The notes: generated from the letters alone by a model not told the origin. A DNA stretch of 64,000 bases from Clostridium akagii DSM 12554 (GCF_000686725.1 NZ_JMLK01000007.1:248001-312000), one strand, 5' to 3'; positions 1-8,357 are shown, counted from the first letter of the stretch. A program made the numbers and translations.

Positions 1-43
1 TTATGTGGAAAGTGCATTTTTATTAAAAAATGTTATGAAATAA
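1..43 (+). CDS. Possible 3' end of an upstream gene (partial)
   Basis: A short open frame runs in from the window edge and ends with TAA at 41-43, just before a strong terminator. Only about 13 residues are visible, ending in FLLKNVMK, so no function can be given. The main support is that the terminator beginning at 48 needs a gene to its left. Confidence 0.3.
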   Translation, partial: YVESAFLLKNVMK

Positions 44-47
44 CGGA

Positions 48-91
48 AATCCCAAATTTGTTAAAATACAAATTTGGGATTGTTTTATTTT
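48..91 (+). terminator. Rho-independent terminator
   Basis: A perfect 14-bp stem (AATCCCAAATTTGT at 48-61 and its complement at 68-81) with a 6-nt loop is followed by the T-rich run GTTTTATTTT. It ends the upstream transcript and isolates the luxE-luxC pair. Confidence 0.8.
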
Positions 92-193
92 AATAAAACA
101 ACAAACATGGTAAAAAACTACAATAAATGAAGAATAAACAAGATAATAAGAATTAAACGGGATAAAATACTGGATTTTGCATGCAACATCAAC

Positions 194-222
194 TTAACAA
201 ATCTGTTTATATGTATTATTAT
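194..222 (+). promoter_or_regulatory. Candidate sigma-A promoter for luxE-luxC
   Basis: TTAACA (194-199) and TATTAT (217-222) are 17 bp apart, about 30 bp before the luxE start. The surrounding DNA is very AT-rich, so chance matches are possible. Confidence 0.45.
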
Positions 223-253
223 GGTATTATAAATAAAAAATGGGGGGATAAAT

Positions 254-1399
254 ATGAAGGATTATAATTTTTTTAAAGATTTTAGAAGCAATATAATTTC
301 ACAATATGAGGATTGTAATGCATATAAATTATTATGTAGCAGTCAATTCTACGACCCTAGCAAAGATTTAAATATGGAAGTGGACATGGAAAGAGTTCCA
401 TTTATTGAAACAACACTATTTAAAAAATCAGCTAATATGTATACAATATTATTAAGAACTGAACCTAAAAATTTGGAGAAATGGACTGTATCAAGCAGTA
501 CAAGTGGGGATCCAAGCATTGTTGGTAGAAGTAAAAAAGACATGTTACAAATAAAAGAATTCATTCAACTTGAACAAGAAAGAATGGATACTTCAAGTGA
601 GTATAATTGTGTGTTTTATCCTGAGCCAGAGGTTATGAAGAAATATAAAAGTACACAGATATTGGACAGGCCTACAGAATCATATATAGGAAATATACTC
701 AGTATATTTCCATATAGTGAAAATACAAATTATTTATTGCACCCGTCTGAAGGCGAATTTTCTGTTGATATGGAATATTTTATAAAATTTTTGAATGAAC
801 ATAACCATAAAGACGATCATGTTTCTTTAAGAGGATCAACACCTTTGCTTTATAATGCTACTCAGCAACTAAAAGAGAGAATGAAACCCTTTAATCTGGG
901 TGAAAGTGCTATAGTACACACGGGTGGAGGTGGCTTTGATGGTAAAAAGGGTACTATAAATATAGGTACTAAAATAGAAAGGTGGAGATTTGTTGAGGAG
1001 GTTTCTAGCTTTTTTGGTATACCTGAAGAAAATTTTATTGACACATACTCTTTTACAGAAAATACCTTTCCAATAACAGGACATTATTCTAAAGAGCAAA
1101 AGGATTATCTTTTTCATATACCTAGGTGGGGAAAAGTTATAATACGGGATATAAAGACATTAAGGCCACTTCATAAACAAGGGGATAGAGGTTTGATTCA
1201 GATGCTTAATGCTTATGGGACTTCTTCTTTTGCTGGAGCATCCATAATGGTAGATGATATGGCAGAGATAGTTTCTGAGACCAGATGCCCTGAATGCAAC
1301 GCAGAAGTTATGACAATAAAAATTATTGGCAGGGTTAAAGGTTCAGAAGCTAAGGGATGTGGAGCTACATTGGATATAAAGGAGGTAGTAAAGGCATGA
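254..1399 (+). CDS. luxE: LuxE-type acyl-protein synthetase
   Basis: This 381-aa protein matches the LuxE/acyl-protein synthetase family of adenylate-forming enzymes, which activate a fatty acid with ATP and pass the acyl group to the LuxC reductase. Visible support includes the early SSSTSGDPS segment (about residues 81-89) and the glycine-rich HTGGGGFDGKKG motif (about 222-233), typical of the AMP-binding core. A CPEC...GCG cysteine pattern lies near the C terminus. The start follows GGGGGG at a normal distance. The stop overlaps the luxC start as ATGA, so the two are translationally coupled. No luxA, luxB or luxD is nearby, so a light-emitting role is unlikely; fatty aldehyde supply for another purpose is inferred. 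Confidence 0.85.
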   Translation: MKDYNFFKDFRSNIISQYEDCNAYKLLCSSQFYDPSKDLNMEVDMERVPFIETTLFKKSANMYTILLRTEPKNLEKWTVSSSTSGDPSIVGRSKKDMLQIKEFIQLEQERMDTSSEYNCVFYPEPEVMKKYKSTQILDRPTESYIGNILSIFPYSENTNYLLHPSEGEFSVDMEYFIKFLNEHNHKDDHVSLRGSTPLLYNATQQLKERMKPFNLGESAIVHTGGGGFDGKKGTINIGTKIERWRFVEEVSSFFGIPEENFIDTYSFTENTFPITGHYSKEQKDYLFHIPRWGKVIIRDIKTLRPLHKQGDRGLIQMLNAYGTSSFAGASIMVDDMAEIVSETRCPECNAEVMTIKIIGRVKGSEAKGCGATLDIKEVVKA

Positions 1400-2751
1400 G
1401 TATTAATTATAGTTGTGGAAGTATATTAGTGGAAAAAGAAATAAATGACTATAAAATGGAGCTTAATGGATCAAGCGAAGTTGATATAAAAAGAGAAATT
1501 AAAAGGCTTAAGGAAAACAAAATAAAAGTTCATGAAATAGGTATAGAAAAAACCATAGATATTTTAGATAAATGTGCAAAACTTTGGCTTAATAGAGAGT
1601 ATTCAAATAAGCATATTGAAATGCTTGGCAAAATAACCAACCAAAGTTATGAATTAGTGGCCTATGAGTTAGAGGGAAGCATGAAAATGTTACTTCGAGA
1701 AAATCTAGAAAAGACAATTACCGAGGAACTTGGAAATATAGAAATAATGGATAAGTGGGTTAGTACAAGCTATGGAAAAGTTCACAGAGAGCCAAGAGGA
1801 ATGGTATTCCACAACGTATCTGGAAATGCATTTGTGGTCATACCTATGAGTATAGCTATGGGACTTTTATCTAAAAACTGCAATTTAGTGAAGGTTTCTG
1901 CGGATGAACCTTATTTTTCATATGTATTTTACAAAAGTCTATGTGAAATAGATGAAAGTATAAAAGATAGACTATCAGTAGTTTATTTTGACAGTAGCAA
2001 TAAAAATATATATGAATCTATCGTGCGAAATAGTGATTGTGTTGTACATTGGGGTGGAGAATATTCAGGTAATATCATGGCAGAGCTTTGTGCTAAATAT
2101 AAAGCTCATTTGATAATGCATGGCGCTAAAATAAGTTTTGAAGTTTTAGATAAGATTGATGGCATGGATAAAACAGCAGATGATGTGGCTAGAGACATAG
2201 TTTTGTGGGAACAAAAAGCTTGTTTATCTCCAAGAGTAATATTTGCAAATAAAAATATGGACTTAAATAGTTTTGCAGAAAAGCTATCCAATGCTTTTAA
2301 ACGTTTTAATGAGGTACTACCTAAGGCTTATTTGAGTCCTTGGAATTCTGTGAAAACTTTGCAAGATAGGCAATACTGCTTGCTTAAATATGGAATAAAT
2401 AAGGGGGAAAATGTAAAGTTATATTCTTCATTTAATGCAGATTATACTGTGATTTTAAATGAAAGTTTGCCTGATAAAGCAGATTTAGATAGATGTTTTT
2501 ATAGGTTCGTATTCCTTTGTCCTTATGAAAGCAAAAATCAGGTCTATGAATATGTAGACAAAAATTTAAAAGAGTATTTGCAGACTATGGGGTATAGCGG
2601 AGATGATGAAACTTTTATAGAAAAGATGACTCTTTTAGGTGTAAGCATAGTTACAAGACCAGGAGAAATGGCTGCTCATTTTCCTGGAACTTCCCATGAT
2701 GGACTACACAATCTTCAAGAAATGACTTATGTGGTAAGCAGACAAATGTGA
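1396..2751 (+). CDS. luxC: LuxC-type acyl-CoA/acyl-protein reductase
   Basis: A 451-aa member of the LuxC acyl-CoA reductase family, an aldehyde-dehydrogenase-fold enzyme that reduces an enzyme-bound fatty acyl thioester to aldehyde with NADPH. The catalytic cysteine is seen in WEQKACLSPR, the usual family context. I chose the ATG at 1396 because AAGGAGG lies just upstream and the codon overlaps the luxE stop; a longer frame from 1357 would add 13 residues overlapping luxE. Together with LuxE it forms a two-protein fatty acid reductase. The physiological acyl donor cannot be read from the sequence. Confidence 0.87.
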   Translation: MSINYSCGSILVEKEINDYKMELNGSSEVDIKREIKRLKENKIKVHEIGIEKTIDILDKCAKLWLNREYSNKHIEMLGKITNQSYELVAYELEGSMKMLLRENLEKTITEELGNIEIMDKWVSTSYGKVHREPRGMVFHNVSGNAFVVIPMSIAMGLLSKNCNLVKVSADEPYFSYVFYKSLCEIDESIKDRLSVVYFDSSNKNIYESIVRNSDCVVHWGGEYSGNIMAELCAKYKAHLIMHGAKISFEVLDKIDGMDKTADDVARDIVLWEQKACLSPRVIFANKNMDLNSFAEKLSNAFKRFNEVLPKAYLSPWNSVKTLQDRQYCLLKYGINKGENVKLYSSFNADYTVILNESLPDKADLDRCFYRFVFLCPYESKNQVYEYVDKNLKEYLQTMGYSGDDETFIEKMTLLGVSIVTRPGEMAAHFPGTSHDGLHNLQEMTYVVSRQM

Positions 2752-2785
2752 AAGCCAAAACTCCACCTGGTTCTTAGAAATCTGA

Positions 2786-3058
2786 TTATAATAGTATAAG
2801 TCTAAATTTATATAAAATTATCACCTGAATTATTAAAATTAAAGGCATCCCTATTGTGAATTTTAAATGTTTAGTCTTATGATGAAATAAAAACATACCA
2901 ACGATACTTCCTAGGCTTCCGAAAATTATTGATATAAAAAACAAATGAGCCTCGGGAACTCTCCACTTATGATTTATTGCTCTACGTTTATCATAAGCCA
3001 TAATTATTACTCCAATTAAGTTTATTAAAATAAGATAATACAACACAAATTTAATCAT
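2786..3058 (-). CDS. DUF1294 small membrane protein
   Basis: A 90-aa protein with about three hydrophobic segments and the DUF1294 signature: a YDKRRAINHKWRVPE loop after the first helix, then a GSLGSIVGMFLFHHKTKH segment. Function is unknown; the family is common as short inner-membrane proteins. The ATG at 3058 has GGAGGT at the right distance, whereas the longer TTG frame begins inside that ribosome site. It lies on the strand opposite to luxC and downstream of comM. Confidence 0.75.
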   Translation of the reverse strand: MIKFVLYYLILINLIGVIIMAYDKRRAINHKWRVPEAHLFFISIIFGSLGSIVGMFLFHHKTKHLKFTIGMPLILIIQVIILYKFRLILL

Positions 3059-3206
3059 TTTTACCTCCAAGGTAAAATTTATCGTGGATAAAAATCACCA
3101 GTTAATTTTGTTATTGGACAAAATAAAAAAACTCGTCCAACATACTTATTCGATAACTGCTTCATTTTCACCTGCTTTATGATTAAAAATATTAAGCATA
3201 AGGTAG

Positions 3207-3241
3207 ATTATAGGGTAGAGTTAATGAATCTACCCTATAAT
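3207..3241 (-). other. Hairpin at the end of comM
   Basis: A perfect 13-bp inverted repeat (ATTATAGGGTAGA and its complement, 9-nt loop) begins at the comM stop codon. It lacks a T run on the comM strand, so it could slow decay from the 3' end or be a weak terminator. Confidence 0.4.
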
Positions 3242-4755
3242 CATACAATCTTTCCATCAATGAATTTTCTATATTGAACAGCTTCAATGATATGTGAAGA
3301 AGTGATTTTTTCCAGGTTATTCATATCAGCAATGGTTCTTGCCACTTTTAAAATTCTGCTATAGGCTCTAGCACTTACATGAAAGCTATTAAAGAGATTT
3401 TTAATTATTTTTGAGCTATCAGGGGTTAATTTACAATATTTTTCAATATGTTTTTGCTGCATTTGTGCGTTGCAGTGGATATTATCATACTTAAATCGCT
3501 CTTCTTGAATTTTTCTTGTTTGAGTAACTCTAGTTCTTATTTCTTTTGAAGTTTCTGATTTATCTTTTTTTTTAATATCTTCATAATTAAGAGAATTAAC
3601 AGAAGAAAATATATCAATTCTGTCAAGAAGTGCACCTGAAAGCTTTGCAATATATCTTTTTCTTTGATATTCGGTGCAAGTACAATCTTTATTTGACCCA
3701 TAGTTACCACAGGGGCATGGATTTAATGCCGAAATAAACATAAAACTGGCAGGATAAGTTACATTACCTGTAGCTTTTGAAAATCTTATAATTCTATCTT
3801 CTAGGGGTTGTCTTAAAGCCTCAAGAACACTTCTTTTAAATTCTGGAAGTTCGTCTAAAAATAGAACACCATTATGTGCTAGGGAAATTTCTCCTGGAAT
3901 AAGCTTACTGCCACCACCAACTAAAGATATGCTTGAACTGGTATGGTGGGGATTTCTAAAAGGTCTTTTAAAGATTAAGCTGCCATTATCTAAATTTCCA
4001 GAAACACTATAAATTTGAGTTACTTCAAGAGCCTCCTCATAATTTAGTGGTGGAAGTATAGTTGGTATTCTCTTTGCCATCATAGTTTTTCCAGAGCCTG
4101 GTGAACCGTAAAGCATAAGATTATGTCCACCAGAAGCTGAAACCTCAATGGCACGTTTTGAACTCTCTTGCCCTACAATCTCGTCAAAATCCAAATCAAA
4201 GTTATCTTCTATTATATTTTCATTGTATTCAAAAGGTAAAGAATCCTTATATCTAAAATAATCAACTACTTGTGATAAGGTGTCAAAAGCAAATACTTTG
4301 GACTCTTTTACCATGGAACATTCACCAGCATTTGAGGTGGGAACAACAATTTTGCAAATATTATTTTTAACTCCATAAGTAACAATGGGGAGCGCTCCTT
4401 TAATTTTTTTTAAATCACCATTTAATGAAAGCTCACCTATTATAATATAATCATTGATACAATCCTTAAGAATTTGATCTGTTGCAGCCAAAATCCCAAT
4501 TGCTATGGGTAAATCAAATAGTGACCCTTCTTTTTTTAAATCAGCAGGGGCAAGATTGATAGTAATTCTTTTTATTGGAAAGGTGTAACCAGAGTTTATT
4601 ATGGCAGAACGTACTCTTTCTTTGGATTCCTTAACGGAAGTATCTGCAAGTCCAACTATGTTAAAAGCAGGAAGTCCCTTTGAAATATCAACTTCCACGT
4701 TTATAGGAATTCCTTTAATACCTGTGAAAGTTGCGGCATTGATTTGGATTGTCAT
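3241..4755 (-). CDS. comM: ComM/YifB-family Mg-chelatase-like AAA+ ATPase
   Basis: A 504-aa protein with the YifB/ComM layout: an N-terminal Lon-protease-like ChlI domain (about 1-180), a central AAA+ domain with Walker A GSPGSGKT and Walker B VLFLDELPEF, a CPCGNYG...C cysteine loop, and a C-terminal Mg_chelatase_C helical domain. In naturally competent bacteria ComM is a hexameric helicase that promotes branch migration during transformation. The start is the ATG at 4755 with GAGGTG upstream; a longer frame to 4821 lacks a ribosome site. Its first 21 codons or so and its leader are duplicated at 8739-8855. comM is a known island insertion site in Acinetobacter. Confidence 0.92.
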   Translation of the reverse strand: MTIQINAATFTGIKGIPINVEVDISKGLPAFNIVGLADTSVKESKERVRSAIINSGYTFPIKRITINLAPADLKKEGSLFDLPIAIGILAATDQILKDCINDYIIIGELSLNGDLKKIKGALPIVTYGVKNNICKIVVPTSNAGECSMVKESKVFAFDTLSQVVDYFRYKDSLPFEYNENIIEDNFDLDFDEIVGQESSKRAIEVSASGGHNLMLYGSPGSGKTMMAKRIPTILPPLNYEEALEVTQIYSVSGNLDNGSLIFKRPFRNPHHTSSSISLVGGGSKLIPGEISLAHNGVLFLDELPEFKRSVLEALRQPLEDRIIRFSKATGNVTYPASFMFISALNPCPCGNYGSNKDCTCTEYQRKRYIAKLSGALLDRIDIFSSVNSLNYEDIKKKDKSETSKEIRTRVTQTRKIQEERFKYDNIHCNAQMQQKHIEKYCKLTPDSSKIIKNLFNSFHVSARAYSRILKVARTIADMNNLEKITSSHIIEAVQYRKFIDGKIV

Positions 4756-4810
4756 GATAATAATCACCTCTATATAAGTGATTATTGACAAAAATATTAT
4801 TGTTAAATCA
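4694..4810. repeat. 117-bp perfect direct repeat, copy 1 (comM start and leader)
   Basis: Every base of 4694-4810 recurs at 8739-8855 in the same orientation, 4,045 bp apart; the bases just outside differ on both sides. This copy holds the first codons of the intact comM and 55 bp of its leader. The two copies bracket an acquired segment with plasmid and IS remnants. Confidence 0.97.
4759..4786 (-). promoter_or_regulatory. Hairpin over the comM ribosome binding site
   Basis: AATAATCAC (4759-4767) and GTGATTATT (4778-4786) form a perfect 9-bp stem with a 10-nt loop. In the comM mRNA the 3' arm contains part of the GAGGTG Shine-Dalgarno and ends 3 nt before the ATG, so folding would hide it. 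Whether this regulates comM is inference. Confidence 0.5.
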
Positions 4811-4838
4811 GCATCAAGCAAAATTCTTAATAACTGAT

Positions 4839-4966
4839 ATGAAGAGGATTCAAAATAAACTAGTCGTACAGGCTAATAGTATAATTGAAGCAAGTTATAG
4901 ACTTAAAAGCAGTCAACAATAATTTTTGAGGATTATGTCCTCAATGATAAGCAAAGATGATGGAGG
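4839..4966 (+). pseudogene. Remnant of a Rep_3 plasmid replication initiator
   Basis: The frame from the ATG at 4839 reads NKLVVQANSIIEASYRL, the classic opening of Rep_3 (RepB-type) initiators, and stops at 4922 after the match is lost. In another frame the next stretch reads RIMSSMISKDD, which corresponds to the following part of the same family. The rest of the roughly 250-300-aa protein is missing. The fragment starts 29 bp inside the 117-bp repeat boundary and is the best sign that the segment came from a plasmid. Confidence 0.7.
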
Positions 4967-5041
4967 TTTAACATTGTTAAAGGAAATGAGCAACAACAAA
5001 TATGAAACTGATAAAGACAACATTAATGATAATGATATAGG

Positions 5042-5247
5042 GGAAAAGGATTGTATATACTTGATGAACCTGAAGCAGCATTATCACCTGCAGACAAATG
5101 TCTATTATCACACGAATGCATGACTTAGTTCAGAATGATTCACAGTTTATTATTGCTACCCATTCTCCAACTATAATGGCTTATTCTGATTCAATTATAT
5201 ATGAAATAAAAGATGAATTGAGGAAAGTTAAATATGAAGTTCAGTGA
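5042..5247 (+). pseudogene. C-terminal remnant of an AAA/ABC-type ATPase
   Basis: The frame at 5042 reads GLYILDEPEAALSP, the Walker B and following region of the predicted-ATPase family COG3910. After a frameshift near 5112 the match resumes with RMHDLVQNDSQFIIATHSP (H-loop) and ends in TGA at 5245-5247. Walker A and the N-terminal two thirds are gone. It is a dead fragment between the Rep_3 remnant and the esterase unit. Confidence 0.75.
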
Positions 5248-5355
5248 TTAGCATTAATGCTTTTGCAGAAAGTAATAAAACAGATGTAAAACCAGTAATT
5301 AAACAGTAGTTTGGGTTGAAAATGCTTATTTATGAAAGTAAAAACACCATGCTAA

Positions 5356-5571
5356 TTACTTTATAAAATAAGGATTTCCAAGTGCTTTATATCCATTAGA
5401 ATCTGTTATTTCAACACGGATGTACGTCCAAGATTTATCTATCTTAAATTCAACGTGAGTAATACCATCGTTCAAAGATAATTTATGCGGGCAATGCCAA
5501 ACTGAATTTTTAAAATATACAGATTTAACAGGCGTAAAGTCCGCATAAAAAATATTATCCTCAATTATCAT
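5356..5571 (-). CDS. Small protein resembling the C-terminal domain of a PHP-type (CehA-like) metallohydrolase
   Basis: A 71-aa open frame lies immediately after the esterase gene on the same strand. Its end, RVEITDSNGYKALGNPYFI, resembles the closing beta-sandwich segment of CehA/McbA-like PHP hydrolases, where RVEvtD-G-kAWsNPi is usual. The catalytic PHP part is absent, so it is probably a truncated gene end. The ATG at 5571 has only a weak AGGA; a TTG at 5583 is the alternative. Either reading lies within the acquired island. Confidence 0.4.
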   Translation of the reverse strand: MIIEDNIFYADFTPVKSVYFKNSVWHCPHKLSLNDGITHVEFKIDKSWTYIRVEITDSNGYKALGNPYFIK

Positions 5572-5590
5572 AAATTCCTGCAAAATCTAA

Positions 5591-6793
5591 TTATTTTCCG
5601 GAAAGAATATCCTCTATCCAGCTAAAAATTCTCTCGTTGCCAATAAGTTTTGCACCGCACTGACAGTGTGCACCTGCACCTTCTTTGCCTATAAAGAGCA
5701 TATAATCCTTTCTGCAAGTGAGAACATCATAAAGTGGCTTAGCCTGTGAATCAACAAGTCCGTCCTCATCGGTATCAATAACCAGTGTTGGGCATTTTAT
5801 ATTTTCTGCAATGCCTTTCATTAGATATTTTCCTGCAGCTATAACAAATTCAGATGGAGTGCTACATCCGAATACATACATGCCTTGAGATATTTTCCAT
5901 CGGAATTCAGGATTTTTTTTCGTAACATCATACAGCTTCTTATTAAGAGTTTCAGAATCCTTTTCAGCAATGGTGAGTATCTGTTCTCTTGTTAAACCAA
6001 GACCCTTTATTCCGCCTCCAAGGAAATCGTAGATTCCGCTGTTTGCTATGCATGCAGCAAGACGATATTCAAAGGCTGCTGCTCGTGGTGCGAGGTATCC
6101 TCCAAAACTTTCACCCCATAGAACTATTTTTTCCGGGTCGATTGATTCATTTGCAAGGAGGTAATCTACAGCAGGGGTAACAATAGCTTCATAGTCAGCT
6201 CTGAAATATAAATGCTGCTTTTTAACAGCTTCACCTTGTCCAGGACCTTCTATGGCAAGACAGTTCATTCCGTGTTCAAGGGCTGTCATTGCTAGTCCAT
6301 AGAATTCTTCCTTTGTACCATCAAATCCGGTTAAAAGTATCATAACTGGCTTTGGCTCATTTGTATCATTTAGCTGATAATAATGGGCAGGCAGAGTTGT
6401 ACCTTCATATGGTACCATAACAGACTTAATTACTGGGTTATTAAGTTCCATAACCTTTGAAAAGCATTCTGTGCTTACGTTAAATAGCTCTTCGATTTTT
6501 TGGGGATTTGGATTTTCATGAAGAAAAAATTCTGCAGTACGGTAATAGTTAGAAGCACGAAGATATGCCTTTCTGGCACTTATTAAATGACCGTCCCCGA
6601 AGGCTTTGTTACCTATACTATGTAATCTTTCGGCCGTTTTAGTCCATTCATCACACCAACTGTCATAATCACCTTCTGTTATCCTATTGCTTGTAGAGAT
6701 AACTTCTCCTATATCAGCTGCACAATAGGCTGTTTCACCAAGTAATCTTAGTACCTGGAAATCAAATTGATCATCTTTAAATAATATGCTCAT
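5591..6793 (-). CDS. FrsA-like alpha/beta-hydrolase (esterase/C-C hydrolase type)
   Basis: A 400-aa hydrolase with a long helical N-terminal lid region (about 1-130) followed by the alpha/beta fold, as in FrsA/DUF1100 esterases and 2,6-dihydroxypseudooxynicotine hydrolase. Visible elements are the oxyanion segment LLTGFDGTKEE, the nucleophile elbow GESFGG, a candidate acid in DTDEDGLVD and a candidate histidine in GAHCQCG near the end. The substrate cannot be told. The ATG at 6793 has GAGG upstream. It follows the flavoprotein gene by 21 bp, so the two are co-transcribed from the promoter facing marR. Confidence 0.75.
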   Translation of the reverse strand: MSILFKDDQFDFQVLRLLGETAYCAADIGEVISTSNRITEGDYDSWCDEWTKTAERLHSIGNKAFGDGHLISARKAYLRASNYYRTAEFFLHENPNPQKIEELFNVSTECFSKVMELNNPVIKSVMVPYEGTTLPAHYYQLNDTNEPKPVMILLTGFDGTKEEFYGLAMTALEHGMNCLAIEGPGQGEAVKKQHLYFRADYEAIVTPAVDYLLANESIDPEKIVLWGESFGGYLAPRAAAFEYRLAACIANSGIYDFLGGGIKGLGLTREQILTIAEKDSETLNKKLYDVTKKNPEFRWKISQGMYVFGCSTPSEFVIAAGKYLMKGIAENIKCPTLVIDTDEDGLVDSQAKPLYDVLTCRKDYMLFIGKEGAGAHCQCGAKLIGNERIFSWIEDILSGK

Positions 6794-6814
6794 AGTGTAT
6801 TAACCTCTCTAAAA

Positions 6815-7387
6815 TTATTTATTCTTAATATCACAGTTAAAGTCGTTGAACATTTTTTCAGCAACTACTTCTGCTCTTTTTTCAAAATCAGGTTTTATGC
6901 TTAATTCGGCAACGTAGGTACCAACAACGGTGGTTTTGAATTTATTTCCTTTATTTATATCAAAAGCACGTCTGAATATTGTTTGAATACAGTCTGCATT
7001 GTTAGCTCCTTCACCTCCGCAAGTAATTAGCAATGCTGAAAGTTTGTCTTTTAAAAGATCTTTATTCATTAGACTGAAGTGTCTGTCAATAAGTGGTTTA
7101 AGTTGAGCGGTTATATCAAAGCAAAAAAGCGGTGATGCATATATTACAGCATCTGCAGCAATCATTTGCTTAAATACCATATCCCAATCATCCTTTTGGG
7201 GACATCCATGTTCTGAGTTTTTACGTGTACATACGTAACATTCTTTACAGTTGTGAATGTTTATATCTATGGCATTAATTCTCTCGATTTCATGTCCAGC
7301 TTTTCTCATATGGTCTTCGAATAATGACAGTGTAAAAGCAGTTTTTCCGTTTTTCTTCGGACTTCCCATAATGGTTATACATTTCAT
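6815..7387 (-). CDS. NADPH-dependent FMN reductase / iron-sulfur flavoprotein-like
   Basis: A 190-aa flavodoxin-fold protein. The N terminus has the FMN phosphate loop GSPKKNGKT, followed by a compact cysteine cluster C-x2-C-x2-C-x7-C (CKECYVC...GC), as in clostridial iron-sulfur flavoproteins, and the flavin contact segment YASPLFCFDIT. It likely reduces a small substrate or quinone using FMN and perhaps an Fe-S centre. ATG at 7387 has AGGAG upstream. It is the first gene of a two- or three-gene unit divergent from a MarR regulator. Confidence 0.8.
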   Translation of the reverse strand: MKCITIMGSPKKNGKTAFTLSLFEDHMRKAGHEIERINAIDINIHNCKECYVCTRKNSEHGCPQKDDWDMVFKQMIAADAVIYASPLFCFDITAQLKPLIDRHFSLMNKDLLKDKLSALLITCGGEGANNADCIQTIFRRAFDINKGNKFKTTVVGTYVAELSIKPDFEKRAEVVAEKMFNDFNCDIKNK

Positions 7388-7420
7388 TTTTATTCTCCTT
7401 AAAAATCTTTTTTGATTTTA

Positions 7421-7494
7421 GTCAACGCGTTGTCTAAAATCAATATATACCTTTAAAAATTTTTTGTCAACCCATTGTCTATATGTGATATAAT
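7421..7494. promoter_or_regulatory. Divergent promoters with two MarR-type operators
   Basis: Leftward promoter: TTGACA (complement of 7465-7470), 17 bp, TATATT (complement of 7442-7447). Rightward promoter: TTGTCA (7464-7469), 19 bp, extended TGATATAAT (-10 at 7489-7494). GTCAACGCGTTGTC lies at 7422-7435 just after the leftward -10, and the near copy GTCAACCCATTGTC at 7466-7479 overlaps both -35 boxes. This is the usual layout of an autoregulated MarR repressor controlling the flavoprotein-esterase unit. Confidence 0.7.
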
Positions 7495-7529
7495 ATTTTT
7501 ATTAACTATATCAGTTGGGAGGATTGAAA

Positions 7530-8042
7530 TTGGATAACAAGGAATTTAATGAACTACAGTATATAATTGATCAGACATATGCCAGTCTCATGGCGGTTTC
7601 AAACAAACTTCAGACTGCAGGGGACAGTTACAGTGGTGATCTAACAAGCAAGCAGCTGTTGACACTCCTAGCAATACTTCATATACCCGAAGGTGATGCT
7701 ACAATCATAAATATATCTGGTAAATTGGGCACCACTAAGCAGAATGCAACAAGGATTATCAAAAGCCTTGAGAAGAAAAAATATATTTCAGTAATGTTAT
7801 CAGAAAATGATAAAAGAGCTGTTAATGTAGTGTTGACAGAAGTAGGCATCCGTTCTCTTTCGAAAAATGCAAAGTATGCTAAAAAAAATTTTATGAATGA
7901 TATATTTAATGATTTCAACAAAGAAGAATTGGAAACACTATGGAAACTTTTGAAAAAATTATATAGTTATGATGGTGTTCCAATGGATGGATTTGAAGAA
8001 AAAGTAAAAATTCCAAATATTTCTGCTGAAGTGTTAGAATAA
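7530..8042 (+). CDS. MarR-family transcriptional regulator
   Basis: A 170-aa winged-helix protein of the MarR type: an N-terminal dimer helix, helix-turn-helix with ISGKLGTTKQNATRIIKSLEKKKYI, and the wing SENDKRAVNVVLTEVG. The TTG at 7530 sits 7 nt after GGGAGG; upstream TTG codons overlap that site. It is transcribed away from the flavoprotein gene, and two matching operator-like sites lie between them, so it probably represses both. The inducer may be an aromatic or quinone-like compound, given the enzymes it faces. Confidence 0.88.
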   Translation: MDNKEFNELQYIIDQTYASLMAVSNKLQTAGDSYSGDLTSKQLLTLLAILHIPEGDATIINISGKLGTTKQNATRIIKSLEKKKYISVMLSENDKRAVNVVLTEVGIRSLSKNAKYAKKNFMNDIFNDFNKEELETLWKLLKKLYSYDGVPMDGFEEKVKIPNISAEVLE

Positions 8043-8216
8043 TTGAGAAAAGAACAGTATGATTTAGGTAAGCGATGGTAGCATGTGAAAACAAAGGTGT
8101 TTGACACCAGCGAAGTGCGTCTAATTTGATTTCATACACTCTTCATGCTAATAAGCCTCTACATAACTGTACCCGAAGCTGGCGCATCAGTCTCTGAGTT
8201 CTTTTTAGACTGATGT
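8043..8216. other. Non-coding decayed region after marR
   Basis: No supported gene is seen. An imperfect hairpin with arms CATCAGTCT/AGACTGATG spans about 8186-8215 and abuts the transposase remnant. The stretch looks like decayed mobile DNA. Confidence 0.4.
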
Positions 8217-8357
8217 TTACCCCACAGTTCTTAAGAGCAATGTTGATTTTGAAATATCGTACTCACGGCTTAAATCTGCAAGGGACTTTCCAGAGTTATA
8301 TAATTCTACTAAAGTTTTTTTTAATTCGTCTGTATCTTTTTAGTAAATTTAAATTTA
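8217..8357 (-). pseudogene. IS3-family OrfA transposase remnant
   Basis: On the minus strand the frame from 8330 to the stop at 8217 reads ELKKTLVELYNSGKSLADL, then SREYDISKSTLL, a typical IS3-family OrfA helix-turn-helix opening. Just upstream the frame is shifted by a lost base (KFKFTKK...), and the frame breaks after the HTH. OrfB and inverted repeats are missing. It marks mobile DNA inside the 4-kb repeat-bracketed segment. Confidence 0.75.

Noticed and set aside
3059-3206. Intergenic stretch with CTCGTCCAAC and AATTTTGTTATTGG motifs
   Set aside because: No repeat, promoter pair or coding potential could be supported.
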